Shown: positions 19,390 to 28,682 of the stretch, piece by piece
Numbering within the stretch: the stretch's first letter is position 1
How the letters are laid out: every line of letters starts with the position of its first letter
Assembly: GCA_029210745.1 (NCBI GenBank)
Contig: JARGFI010000001.1
Span: 81,374-145,373 of the forward strand
Source of the DNA: Desulfuromonadales bacterium
GTDB lineage: Bacteria > Desulfobacterota > Desulfuromonadia > Desulfuromonadales > JAHYIW01
Direction of reading: 5' to 3'
Length of the DNA stretch: 64,000 nucleotides
Made by a program: the position numbers and the translations under genes
The notes under the pieces: model-generated
The model's input: the letters and a program-made list of their open reading frames with translations, nothing else
What the model was told of the DNA's origin: nothing
Database searches by the model: none

Positions 19390-20664
19390 TTATCGACTAA
19401 AAACTATTTTACCACCGACAATGGTACAGGTCGCCGCACCCTTCATTTTACGTCCGGTGAACGGCGTGTTCCTGCTTTTTGATTTCAGCTCTTCGCGCAC
19501 CACGGTCCACTTTAGTGATGGGTCGATAACGGTTACATCCGCCGGAGCAGCTATCTCCAGCGTCCCGCGGGGAATGTTGAGTGCGTGAGCCGGACCGCAA
19601 CTGAGCAACGCAACCGCACGCGGCAAATCGATTGTCCCTGCGGCGACCAGCTCCAGCGTCAGCGGCAGTGCCGTTTCCAGCCCGACGATGCCGTTCATGG
19701 CGATACGGAACTCGACATTTTTCTCGTCGATATGGTGCGGAGCGTGATCGGTCGCGATGGCATCGATGGTGCCATCTGCCAGTCCGGCGCAAATTGCCGC
19801 AACATCTGCGGCGCTGCGCAGGGGCGGATTCATTTTGGCGTCGGTGTTGTAACCACGCACCGCCTCATCGGTCAGAGTAAAATGGTGCGGAGTCGCTTCA
19901 CAGGTCACGTTGACCCCACGCGCTTTGGCCTGCCGGACAATGTCGACTCCACCTTTGGTCGATATGTGCGCCACATGCAGACGTCCACCGGTGAATTCAG
20001 CGAGCATCACGTCGCGTGCCGTCATGGTATCTTCAGCAACCCAGGGAATCCCTTTCAAACCTAGTTCGGTGGCCACAAAACCGTCGTTCATGACCCCCTC
20101 CCCGACCAGCGACAGATCTTCGGTATGGGAAACAACCGTTATGCCGAAAGGACGGGAATATTCCAGGGCGCGACGCATGACCTCGCCGTCACTGACCGGT
20201 CGACCATCATCAGAGACCGCCAGACATCCCGCTTCCTTGAGTTCCCCCATCTCGCTGAGGGTTTCCCCGGCCATTCCTTTGGTGATGGCACCGATCGGAA
20301 AAACGTTGCAATAGCCGTCGTTTTTCGCCTTGTTGATGATGTATTGGGTCACCGCTTTATTATCATTCACCGGCTTGGTATTCGGCATACACGCCACCGA
20401 GGTAAAACCGCCGGCGACCGCCGCTAATGTGCCGGTGACAATATCCTCTTTGTATTCCAGTCCCGGATCGCGCAAATGGACGTGAATATCGATCAGCCCC
20501 GGAGTCACCAGCTGACCGGTGGCGTCAATCACCTGATCAGCCGCTTTGGTGTCAATCGTTGTTTCAATGGCCGCGATTTTGCCGTCCTCGATCAGCAGAT
20601 CCGCAACCTGGTCAAAATTTCGAGAAGGATCGATAACTCTGCCGCCTTTTATCAGGATTTTCAT
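19390..20664 (-). CDS. pyrC: Dihydroorotase (class I)
   Basis: Zinc amidohydrolase for the third step of UMP synthesis (carbamoyl-aspartate to dihydroorotate). The metal motif [10 protein letters not shown] is near residue 58, followed by the carboxylated-lysine region and '[12 protein letters not shown]' near 300, with the C-terminal '[11 protein letters not shown]' signature. The ATG at 20664 after GAGGACT gives 424 aa; the track start at 20769 runs into pyrB. It lies 46 nt from pyrB in the same direction. This class usually works next to, or in complex with, aspartate carbamoyltransferase. Confidence 0.94.
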   Translation of the reverse strand: MKILIKGGRVIDPSRNFDQVADLLIEDGKIAAIETTIDTKAADQVIDATGQLVTPGLIDIHVHLRDPGLEYKEDIVTGTLAAVAGGFTSVACMPNTKPVNDNKAVTQYIINKAKNDGYCNVFPIGAITKGMAGETLSEMGELKEAGCLAVSDDGRPVSDGEVMRRALEYSRPFGITVVSHTEDLSLVGEGVMNDGFVATELGLKGIPWVAEDTMTARDVMLAEFTGGRLHVAHISTKGGVDIVRQAKARGVNVTCEATPHHFTLTDEAVRGYNTDAKMNPPLRSAADVAAICAGLADGTIDAIATDHAPHHIDEKNVEFRIAMNGIVGLETALPLTLELVAAGTIDLPRAVALLSCGPAHALNIPRGTLEIAAPADVTVIDPSLKWTVVREELKSKSRNTPFTGRKMKGAATCTIVGGKIVFSR

Positions 20665-20710
20665 AGTAGTCCTCACACTGTATGTTTTGAAATTTGAAAA
20701 TAATGTTGAT

Positions 20711-21643
20711 TTATTCGACGGCCTGCTCGCCACCGCTGACCAGATAAAGTAAAGCCATACGCACAGCAACCCCGTTTTCTACCTGCCCGAGGATTACGTT
20801 CTGCGGCCCGTCGGCGACTGCGGAAGAAATTTCCACACCGCGATTCATCGGTCCGGGGTGCATGACAATCGCATCCGCTTTGGCGAGCTTGAGCACGTCA
20901 TCGTTCAAACCGAAAAAGCGGGCATATTCACGCAAGGTTGGTAGCAGCGTCATCCCCTGCCGTTCCAGCTGAATCCGCAGCATCATCACCACATCGGCAT
21001 CCTTGACCGCTGCACGGATGTCATAATGGACAGTGGCTCCAAGGCGTTCAATCCCGCTCGGCATCATCGTTCCGGGACCGGCAAGGTGAACATCAGCACC
21101 CATTTTATTAAGGGCGTAAAGGTTTGAACGCACCACGCGACTGTGAGCGATATCGCCAACGATCGCGACTTTCAAACCATCAATTTTACCCTTGTGCTGA
21201 CGCATCGTCAGTATATCAAGCAAGGCCTGACTGGGGTGTTCATGGGCACCGTCGCCGGCATTGATTACAGAGCAATTCAGCCGCTCGGCAAGATAGTGCG
21301 GCGCACCGGAATGACCGTGACGAATCACGATAATGTCCGGATGCATCACCTCGATATTGCGGGCGGTATCTTCGAGGGTTTCCCCTTTGGTGACCGAAGA
21401 TGCCGAACCAGAGATATTGACGGTGTCGGCAGAGAGCCGTTTTCCGGCAATTTCAAAGGACAAACGTGTTCGTGTGCTGTTTTCAAAAAAGGCGTTGATA
21501 ATCGTTTTACCGCGCAAGGTCGGTACTTTTTTGATTGATCGCGTATTGATCTCACGAAAACTTTCAGCGGTATCCAGAATCAACTGGATATCCTCGCGGC
21601 TCAAATATTCGGTACCGAGAATGTGCTTGTGGTTGAATGCCAT
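20711..21643 (-). CDS. pyrB: Aspartate carbamoyltransferase catalytic subunit
   Basis: Condenses carbamoyl phosphate with aspartate. The carbamoyl-phosphate motif '[18 protein letters not shown]' lies at about 53-70, with '[13 protein letters not shown]' and '[12 protein letters not shown]' further on. The product is 310 aa and no pyrI regulatory subunit is nearby, so control is probably by the leader attenuator. GGGAGG precedes the ATG at 21643, which starts 16 nt after the pyrR stop. Confidence 0.95.
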   Translation of the reverse strand: MAFNHKHILGTEYLSREDIQLILDTAESFREINTRSIKKVPTLRGKTIINAFFENSTRTRLSFEIAGKRLSADTVNISGSASSVTKGETLEDTARNIEVMHPDIIVIRHGHSGAPHYLAERLNCSVINAGDGAHEHPSQALLDILTMRQHKGKIDGLKVAIVGDIAHSRVVRSNLYALNKMGADVHLAGPGTMMPSGIERLGATVHYDIRAAVKDADVVMMLRIQLERQGMTLLPTLREYARFFGLNDDVLKLAKADAIVMHPGPMNRGVEISSAVADGPQNVILGQVENGVAVRMALLYLVSGGEQAVE

Positions 21644-21659
21644 GAGTATTGACCTCCCG

Positions 21660-22196
21660 TCAGGATTTGATCAGCCGCACTTCAAGCGGATTACGTTCCC
21701 CATCAAAAACCACATCAATCTTTTCATTGATCGCTGTCGGCAGGTTCCGCCCGACAAAATCGGGGCGAATCGGTAATTCCCGATGGCCCCGATCGATCAG
21801 CACAGAAAGCTGAATCGCGCGCGGTCGGCCAAGATCCATCAAGGCATCCATCGCTGCACGAATGGTACGCCCGGTAAAGAGCACATCATCAACAAGGACG
21901 ATCTTCATATCGTCAAGAGAAAAAGGAATTTCTGTCTTGCCGATCGGCTTGCTACCACGCGAATCGAGATCGTCACGATACATGGTAATGTCGATCGTTC
22001 CGAGCGGCACCTCGATATTTTCGATCGCGGCAATCTGGCGAGCCAGCAGTTTGGCAAGATCGTCACCACCACTGCGAATGCCCACCAAAGCAACATTCTC
22101 CACCCCCTTGTTGCGTTCGATAATCTCGTGCGCAATCCGGGTCAAGGCGCGGCGTACACCGGCTTTGTCCAAAATCAAGGTTCCCTGTTCAGCCAT
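21660..22196 (-). CDS. pyrR: Bifunctional pyr operon regulator / uracil phosphoribosyltransferase
   Basis: PyrR binds UMP/UTP and the leader RNA to promote early termination of the pyr operon, and has UPRTase activity. The 178-aa protein carries the PRPP loop [20 protein letters not shown] (about 99-118), '[11 protein letters not shown]' and the characteristic C-terminal strand 'PLEVRLIKS'. CGGAGGTGA lies 6 nt before the ATG. It is the first gene of the operon, immediately behind a leader with a PyrR-type binding loop and terminator. The Gram-positive-style arrangement is complete here. Confidence 0.94.
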   Translation of the reverse strand: MAEQGTLILDKAGVRRALTRIAHEIIERNKGVENVALVGIRSGGDDLAKLLARQIAAIENIEVPLGTIDITMYRDDLDSRGSKPIGKTEIPFSLDDMKIVLVDDVLFTGRTIRAAMDALMDLGRPRAIQLSVLIDRGHRELPIRPDFVGRNLPTAINEKIDVVFDGERNPLEVRLIKS

Positions 22197-22226
22197 CGCA
22201 AATCACCTCCGAAATGGTTTCCAAGA

Positions 22227-22263
22227 CAAAAAAATACCTCTCCACACCATGGTGAAAAGGTAT
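22227..22263 (-). terminator. pyr leader attenuator terminator
   Basis: On the minus strand ATACCTTTTCAC pairs with GTGGAGAGGTAT (12 bp including two G-U pairs) around CATGGT, followed by seven T. It sits 31 nt before the pyrR ATG and after the PyrR-binding loop, so it must be read through for operon expression. Confidence 0.85.
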
Positions 22264-22312
22264 CCGACTTCTCTTTTAATTGTTCTACGTCTGGCACGTT
22301 CACGGCTGGCCA

Positions 22313-22345
22313 CCTTTGTCAATCTCTCGGGACTGACTTAAAAGG
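22313..22345 (-). promoter_or_regulatory. Predicted PyrR-binding anti-antiterminator loop
   Basis: The minus strand reads GTCAGTCCCGAGAGATTGAC. The AGTCC-GAGAG core resembles the conserved PyrR loop of Bacillus (ARUCCNGNGAGGYU), and GTCA/TGAC plus CTTT/AAAG flank it as a bulged stem. It lies between the predicted promoter and the terminator, as in classical PyrR attenuation. The assignment rests on motif match and order. Confidence 0.75.
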
Positions 22346-22384
22346 GACAAAAGATAAAAGCTGAAGGTATTGCAAATTTTGGTG

Positions 22385-22413
22385 ACTATATCAGCACCAT
22401 ACCGGCAAGTCAA
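22385..22413 (-). promoter_or_regulatory. Predicted sigma70 promoter of the pyr operon
   Basis: On the minus strand: TTGACT, 17-bp spacer, TATAGT. Transcription would start near 22378, giving a leader of about 180 nt that contains the PyrR loop and terminator before pyrR. Confidence 0.75.
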
Positions 22414-22497
22414 CGGCAAACAGAAGTCATATTACAATCAGTTCTCAACCGCGCCAGGACCAGGGGGGACCACATGAGGAAGCTGGGCTAAAATGTC

Positions 22498-22526
22498 TTG
22501 ACCAGCGGTCGTCAATTCGCTATCAT
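22498..22526 (+). promoter_or_regulatory. Predicted sigma70 promoter of gap
   Basis: TTGACC, 17-bp spacer, TATCAT, about 67 nt before the gap start codon. It is divergent from the pyr promoter about 85 bp away. Confidence 0.65.
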
Positions 22527-22539
22527 CCGCTGATTTTAA

Positions 22540-23595
<1,056 letters not shown>

Positions 23596-23614
23596 ATTCT
23601 GTTAAACATTTGAG

Positions 23615-23650
23615 GGGCAGGGTAGCGTACCCTGCCCTTTTTATTTTTTG
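23615..23650 (+). terminator. Strong intrinsic terminator between gap and pgk
   Basis: GGGCAGGGTA-GCG-TACCCTGCCC is a perfect 10-bp stem followed by TTTTTATTTTTT. It sits 20 nt after the gap stop and about 17 nt before pgk. Because no promoter fits in the remaining space, it probably lowers downstream expression relative to gap rather than ending the operon completely. Confidence 0.85.
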
Positions 23651-23666
23651 TGGAGAAATGTGTACC

Positions 23667-24860
23667 ATGTTGAACAAACTGAAAGTCACCGACCTGGATG
23701 TTGCCGGTAAACGGGTTTTCTGTCGCGTTGACTTTAACGTTCCACGTGATAACGAGGGCAAGGTAACGGACAATACCCGGATTATTGCCACGCTGCCAAC
23801 CATTCAGATGCTTATCGAGCGCGGCGCCCGGGTTATCCTGGCCTCACACATGGGCCGTCCGAAGGGGATCCCGAAGGAAGAATTCAGTTTGCGCGGGGTT
23901 GCACCGCAACTGGCTGATTTGCTTGGAAAACCGGTGGTCATGGCTCCGGACTGCATTGGCCCGGAGGTCGAAAAATTGGTGGCGGCAATGCATGTCGGCG
24001 ATGTGTTGTTGCTCGAAAACGTGCGCTTTCACAAGGGCGAAACTGATAATGATCCTGCATTTGCCAAACAACTGGCAGCATTGGCTGATGTCTATGTCAA
24101 TAATGCGTTCGGCACGGCCCACCGCGCCCATGCGTCAACCGAAGGGATCACTCATTTTCTGCCGCAATCGGCCTGTGGCCTGCTCCTTGAAAAGGAGATC
24201 CACTACCTTGGGCAAGCATTGTCCGGAGCAAAAAAACCGTTCGTTGCAATCCTCGGTGGTGCCAAGGTAAGTGATAAAATCCCGGTGATTGAAAGCTTGC
24301 TCGACAAAATCGACACCCTGTTGATCGGTGGCGGCATGGCCTACACCTTCCTGAAAGCCAAGGGGTTTGATGTCGGCGCATCGTTAGTCGAGGCGGAGCG
24401 ACTGGAACTGGCGGAGAGGCTGATGATTCAGGCCGCGGAAAAAGGGGTTGAATTTTTGTTGCCAACCGACCATGTTATCGCAGATCGTTTCGCCGCCGAC
24501 GCTCAATCTAAAATTTGCGCCAACGGCGATTTTGCCGACGACTGGATGGCGCTTGATATCGGACCGCAGACCATTGAGTGCTATGCCCATGTTTTATCCA
24601 CCGCCGCGACGGTGATCTGGAACGGCCCGATGGGGGTTTTCGAATTCCCGGCTTTTTCCAAAGGAACCTTCGCCATAGCCAGAGCGCTGGCAGAAGCTGA
24701 TAATGTTTCAATTGTCGGTGGAGGTGATTCGGTTGCCGCGGTTACTCAGGCAGGGTTGAGTGACCGTATGACCCACATCTCCACCGGTGGTGGCGCATCA
24801 CTTGAGTTCCTCGAAGGCAAACAGCTGCCAGGGATTGCCGCTCTGTCAGACTGTAAATAA
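23667..24860 (+). CDS. pgk: Phosphoglycerate kinase
   Basis: Transfers phosphate between 1,3-bisphosphoglycerate and ADP. The N-domain signature '[14 protein letters not shown]' and the nucleotide-site '[13 protein letters not shown]' near the C-terminus are present. The track start at 23610 lies in the terminator, so I use the ATG at 23667 (397 aa); an ATG at 23658 is possible but lies only 2 nt from GGAG. tpiA follows after 23 nt. Confidence 0.96.
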   Translation: MLNKLKVTDLDVAGKRVFCRVDFNVPRDNEGKVTDNTRIIATLPTIQMLIERGARVILASHMGRPKGIPKEEFSLRGVAPQLADLLGKPVVMAPDCIGPEVEKLVAAMHVGDVLLLENVRFHKGETDNDPAFAKQLAALADVYVNNAFGTAHRAHASTEGITHFLPQSACGLLLEKEIHYLGQALSGAKKPFVAILGGAKVSDKIPVIESLLDKIDTLLIGGGMAYTFLKAKGFDVGASLVEAERLELAERLMIQAAEKGVEFLLPTDHVIADRFAADAQSKICANGDFADDWMALDIGPQTIECYAHVLSTAATVIWNGPMGVFEFPAFSKGTFAIARALAEADNVSIVGGGDSVAAVTQAGLSDRMTHISTGGGASLEFLEGKQLPGIAALSDCK

Positions 24861-24883
24861 TCGTTCAGCAGGAGTATACAACT

Positions 24884-25645
24884 ATGCGTAAACCGATCAT
24901 CGCCGGAAACTGGAAACTGCACAATACCATCCCGGAAGCCCTTGATCTTGTCGAAGCACTCAAAAAGGGGCTTGCGAATCAGACCCGTGTTGACGTTATT
25001 GTTGCCCCCGTTTTTACTGCTTTGGCAGCGGTTGCCGACGCGACGAGCGGTACGGGAATTGCCGTTGCCGCACAGAACTGCTACCCGGAGGCCAGCGGCG
25101 CATTCACCGGTGAAGTATCACCCGCCCTGCTCCGTGGAGTCGGTTGTAAATATGTGATTATCGGTCATTCTGAACGGCGGCAACTGTTCCACGAGAGTGA
25201 CGAATTCATCAACAAAAAAATTAAAGCGGTTATCGCCGGAGGGCTTGCGGCGATCTTGTGTGTCGGGGAAACCCTTGAACAACGTGATAGCGGCGCGATG
25301 ATGGAGATTCTTCACGATCAGGTGCGCAAGGGACTTGCCGGTCTCACGGCGGTTGATATGCAACAGGTCGTCATTGCCTACGAGCCGGTCTGGGCAATCG
25401 GAACAGGTAAAACCGCGTCAGCCGATCAGGCCGAAGAGGTACATTCTTTCCTGCGCGGAACTCTCGCCGGTATTTTTGACAAGTCAACCTCGGAGCAAAC
25501 CCGCATCATCTATGGTGGCAGTGTCAAGCCTGACAATATCGATGGATTGATGGAACGCGCTGATATCGACGGGGCACTGGTCGGTGGAGCAAGCATGAAA
25601 GCGGCCGATTTTTTGAGATTGATTCATTTCCAACAGCCCGAATAA
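24884..25645 (+). CDS. tpiA: Triosephosphate isomerase
   Basis: Interconverts dihydroxyacetone phosphate and glyceraldehyde-3-phosphate. Catalytic residues are visible: the Lys in 'AGNWKLHNT' (about 8-12), His in 'IIGHSERR' (about 95), Glu in AYEPVWAIGTGKTAS (about 168), and the phosphate loop near 'IIYGGSVKPDN'. 253 aa, usual size. AGCAGGAG precedes the ATG. It stands third in the gap-pgk-tpiA-secG series. Confidence 0.97.
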   Translation: MRKPIIAGNWKLHNTIPEALDLVEALKKGLANQTRVDVIVAPVFTALAAVADATSGTGIAVAAQNCYPEASGAFTGEVSPALLRGVGCKYVIIGHSERRQLFHESDEFINKKIKAVIAGGLAAILCVGETLEQRDSGAMMEILHDQVRKGLAGLTAVDMQQVVIAYEPVWAIGTGKTASADQAEEVHSFLRGTLAGIFDKSTSEQTRIIYGGSVKPDNIDGLMERADIDGALVGGASMKAADFLRLIHFQQPE

Positions 25646-25728
25646 GTTTTTCACCTTGTTCGGGGATGGCCTTTATGTTAAAGTGCGCGACCCTGAAAAG
25701 ACCAAGTTAAATAGGAGTTTATTTCTAC

Positions 25729-26058
25729 ATGACCACACTACTTATCGGATTGCATGTTGTTGTTTGTTTTATGCTCATCGTCATTGTTCTGCTCCAGGCC
25801 GGGAAAGGCGCTGAAATTGGTGCTTCGTTCGGTGCTGGCTCCAGCCAGACAGTGTTCGGTGCCTCCGCCGGCAAAAGCTTCATGAGCCGTTTAACCACCA
25901 TGACAGCAGTTATCTTCATGCTGACCAGCCTGACACTGGCTTATTTCTACGGCAAACCGGGATCAAGCAGTATCATGCCTGAGAGTATCTCCCCCCCGGC
26001 TCAACAGTCATCGCTGCCGACGGCTCCGGCCCCCGCGCCGCCCGCAACCAAAGAATAA
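25729..26058 (+). CDS. secG: Preprotein translocase subunit SecG
   Basis: Small inner-membrane subunit of SecYEG. Two hydrophobic segments (about 3-24 and 50-72) flank the conserved polar loop 'LLQAGKGAEIGASFGAGSSQTVFG' region, which is the family signature. The Pro/Ala-rich tail is cytosolic or disordered. 109 aa. TAGGAG precedes the ATG. A tpiA-secG-tRNA-Leu order is common in bacteria, and here tRNA-Leu follows within 60 nt behind its own promoter. Confidence 0.93.
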   Translation: MTTLLIGLHVVVCFMLIVIVLLQAGKGAEIGASFGAGSSQTVFGASAGKSFMSRLTTMTAVIFMLTSLTLAYFYGKPGSSSIMPESISPPAQQSSLPTAPAPAPPATKE

Positions 26059-26073
26059 TCGGGTACAAAACGG

Positions 26074-26102
26074 TTGACAGCTTTTGGTTAAATCAGTATA
26101 AA
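26074..26102 (+). promoter_or_regulatory. Strong sigma70 promoter of tRNA-Leu
   Basis: TTGACA, 17-bp spacer, TATAAA: nearly consensus, ending 9 nt before the tRNA. Confidence 0.8.
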
Positions 26103-26111
26103 TACATCCGC

Positions 26112-26198
26112 GCCGAAGTGGTGGAATTGGTAGACACGCACGCTTGAGGGGCGTGTGTTCGAAAGGACGTGCGAGTTCGAGTCTCGCCTTCGGCACCA
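26112..26198 (+). tRNA. tRNA-Leu (anticodon GAG)
   Basis: An 87-nt type II tRNA. The acceptor stem GCCGAAG pairs with CTTCGGC, the D-loop has AATTGGTAGAC, and the anticodon arm CACGC-TTGAGGG-GCGTG gives GAG. A long variable arm, T-arm 'GAGTTCGAGTCTC' and encoded CCA follow. It reads CUC/CUU. The accessory island begins directly behind it, so its 3' end is a candidate attachment site. Confidence 0.95.
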
Positions 26199-26236
26199 AT
26201 CAGTTAATAATCGAAAGAAGTCCAGATAAATCCTGA

Positions 26237-26263
26237 AAAACCCGCTGATCAAGCGGGTTTTTT
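26237..26263 (+). terminator. Intrinsic terminator after tRNA-Leu
   Basis: AACCCGCT-GATC-AAGCGGGTT stem with a run of T, 40 nt after the tRNA. It also insulates the island from the tRNA promoter. Confidence 0.85.
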
Positions 26264-26324
26264 GCTGTTCAACTATTTTTTCCAGCCAACCATCTTCACC
26301 CCCCCCTGCCCTTCTATCCTGCTC

Positions 26325-26434
26325 CATTCCGGTCACGCATTTCAGCCTGTTATGTTTTTCAGGCCGAGCCAATGAAAGCCGCCAACAGGTCTTTTTTCTT
26401 CAAGAACTCGTTAACCTCTGATAGAGTGAGGCGG
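26325..26434 (+). repeat. Imperfect direct repeat, copy A (upstream of the helicase operon)
   Basis: About 110 bp related to 30996-31097. The core at 26384-26434 (AACAGGTCTTTTTTCTTCAA...) matches the other copy at 43 of 51 positions by my count, and the outer part around CATTCCGGTCACGCATTTC also matches. The conserved end TTCAAG-N17-TAGAGT has promoter-like geometry. It ends about 140 bp before the helicase start. Confidence 0.7.
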
Positions 26435-26553
26435 TTCTGAAAGCATTTAATGTCATACGCTTGAGTTCAGAGGCCGATCTCAAGGCCTGTTTGTCAGAAT
26501 TGGAAGCGGTCATCAAAACCGCCCTGCAAGACGGGCCGGTGAGGGTCCGTTGA
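26421..26553 (+). pseudogene. Possible 3' remnant of a small coding region
   Basis: An open stretch with protein-like composition (FNVIRLSSEADLKACLSEL... to a TGA at 26551-26553). It has no ATG or GTG start; only a TTG at about 26461 is available. It ends 20 nt before the helicase ATG, close enough for translational coupling. It is either the tail of a deleted upstream gene or a very short gene starting at TTG. I do not recognise a family. Confidence 0.3.
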
Positions 26554-26573
26554 TCGCAGGTGGGGGATCAGAC

Positions 26574-28679
26574 ATGCAACCAAGAGCATTGGAATTATTA
26601 AGGAGAGCCCTAAATAATACGCAGGCGGTCTTTCGGGACGGCCAGTGGCAGAGTATTCAAGGGCTGCTAGAACGCAAGCGGATTCTGGTCGTGCAGAGAA
26701 CCGGATGGGGCAAAAGCGTCGTCTACTTTCTCGCCACCAGGCTGCTTCGCGACCAGGGGGCCGGACCGACATTGCTCATCTCTCCGCTGCTCTCCCTGAT
26801 GCGCAACCAGCTTGAAGCCGCCGAACGGATCGGCATCACCGCCAGGACGATCAACAGCAGCAATACCGACGATTGGGATCAGATAAAAGAGGATCTGCAG
26901 CAGGATCGTGTCGATCTCCTGCTGATTTCTCCGGAAAGACTGGCCAACGACGCTTTTCGGCAGGACGTTCTGGCTGATATCGCCAACAGGGTGGGCCTGT
27001 TCGTGGTCGATGAGGCCCATTGCATTTCCGACTGGGGGCATGATTTCCGCCCTGATTACCGGCGAATTACCCGCGTCCTGCAAGCCCTCCCCCCGAATGT
27101 CCCGGTCGTGGCTACCACAGCCACGGCCAATGACCGAGTGGTCGCTGATGTGATCTCACAGCTCGGCGACAACATCGTGCTCTCCCGTGGGCCCCTGACG
27201 CGCGAGAGTCTCAAACTGCAGAATATCAATATGCCCAGCCCGGCAGCCCGCATGGCCTGGTTGGCGGAAACGATTCCCACCCTGCCGGGCAGCGGAATCA
27301 TCTACACTTTGACCCAACGCGATGCCGAACGATTGACGGAACTGCTCCAGATCAACCAGATCAAAGCCAAAGCTTACCACGCCGGTATCCCCAATAACGA
27401 AGACGGCACCTCGGCAAGAGAGGCGATGGAACAGCAGCTTCTCAACAACGAGATCAAAGTCCTGGTGGCGACCGTCGCCTTGGGGATGGGTTTCGACAAA
27501 CCGGACCTGGGGTTCGTCATCCACTTCCAGCGCCCCGCTTCGGTTGTCCATTATTACCAGCAGGTCGGCCGGGCCGGTCGCGCGGTTGATGAAGCCTTTG
27601 GAGTGCTGCTCTGCGGCGAGGAAGACGACCACATCGCCGATTTTTTCATCCGCAGCGCTTTTCCGCCCCAGGATCATGTCTCGGCGATTCTCGGTGCTCT
27701 CGATCAAACGGATGGGCTATCGATTCCGGCCATGCAGAGGGAACTGAACCTGCGCCAGGGGCAGATTGAAAAAACGCTTAAATTCCTGACCGTCGAATCT
27801 CCCTCACCGGTCACCAAGATCGGGTCGAAGTGGCATGTCACCGCCGCCGCTGCCACCTACAGGGTCAACCAGGATTATGTGGATGCGATCATTGCGATCC
27901 GCCGCGAAGAGCAGGCACAGATGCAGGCGTACATGACCCATCAAGGCTGCCTGATGCAGTTTCTCGCCCAGGCCCTCGATGATCCGAACCCGCAAGCGTG
28001 CGGTCGATGTAAAAACTGCAACCCGGACCTGCTGTTGTCTGAAGGTTACAATGACGCGCTCGCCAACCGGGCCGCACTGTTCCTGAAAAGGAGTTACCAA
28101 CCGATCGATCCGCGCAAAAAATGGCCCGCAGCCAATATCTTTGCGCATTACCCGTTCGGAGGTTCGAACATCCCCGCAGAACTGCAAGCCGCCGAAGGCC
28201 GGGCCTTAAGCCTCTGGCGTGATGCGGGCTGGGGGCAGCTCGTCGCTTCGGGCAAGCACGAAACCGATCATTTTGCCGACGAGCTGGTCACGGCCTGTGC
28301 CGAGATGATCGCGCAGTGGCAGCCCGACCCGGCGCCGAAATGGGTGACCTGCATCCCCTCGCAGCGGCATCCCAACCTGGTGCCCGATTTCGCCCGGCGT
28401 CTGGCGGACGCGCTCCATCTCAAGTTTGTCCCGTGCATCGAAAAGGTGCGGGACCACCAGCAACAGAAATTCATGGAGAACAGCTACCAGCAAGCGAAGA
28501 ATCTGGATGGTGCTTTTCAGGTCAACCTCGAACCCAAAGCCTGGAGCCCCTGCCTGTTGGTGGATGATATGGTTGACTCGCGCTGGACGTTCACGGTTGC
28601 CGCTGCTTTGTTGCGCCAGGCTGGAGTTGCCGCCGTGCACCCCCTGGCGTTGGCACTCAATTCCCCCCGCATGGATTAA
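26574..28679 (+). CDS. RecQ-type DNA helicase fused to a phosphoribosyltransferase-like domain
   Basis: A 701-aa fusion. Residues 1-345 form a RecQ motor: Walker A QRTGWGKS (41-48), DEAH (146-149), TTATAND (181-187), QQVGRAGR (329-336). A RecQ-type zinc site follows (C459, C476, C479, C482), but no HRDC domain. The last 115 residues resemble a ComF/PRTase fold: 'CIPSQRHPNLVPDFARRLA' (593-611), then the PRPP-type loop LLVDDMVDSRWT (661-672) with its acidic pair. The ATG at 26574 follows GGTGGGGGA; the TTG at 26550 in the track is less likely. The DprA-like gene starts 3 nt after the stop, so the two form an operon. The combination suggests genome defence; see findings. Confidence 0.88.
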   Translation: MQPRALELLRRALNNTQAVFRDGQWQSIQGLLERKRILVVQRTGWGKSVVYFLATRLLRDQGAGPTLLISPLLSLMRNQLEAAERIGITARTINSSNTDDWDQIKEDLQQDRVDLLLISPERLANDAFRQDVLADIANRVGLFVVDEAHCISDWGHDFRPDYRRITRVLQALPPNVPVVATTATANDRVVADVISQLGDNIVLSRGPLTRESLKLQNINMPSPAARMAWLAETIPTLPGSGIIYTLTQRDAERLTELLQINQIKAKAYHAGIPNNEDGTSAREAMEQQLLNNEIKVLVATVALGMGFDKPDLGFVIHFQRPASVVHYYQQVGRAGRAVDEAFGVLLCGEEDDHIADFFIRSAFPPQDHVSAILGALDQTDGLSIPAMQRELNLRQGQIEKTLKFLTVESPSPVTKIGSKWHVTAAAATYRVNQDYVDAIIAIRREEQAQMQAYMTHQGCLMQFLAQALDDPNPQACGRCKNCNPDLLLSEGYNDALANRAALFLKRSYQPIDPRKKWPAANIFAHYPFGGSNIPAELQAAEGRALSLWRDAGWGQLVASGKHETDHFADELVTACAEMIAQWQPDPAPKWVTCIPSQRHPNLVPDFARRLADALHLKFVPCIEKVRDHQQQKFMENSYQQAKNLDGAFQVNLEPKAWSPCLLVDDMVDSRWTFTVAAALLRQAGVAAVHPLALALNSPRMD

Positions 28680-28682
28680 CGT

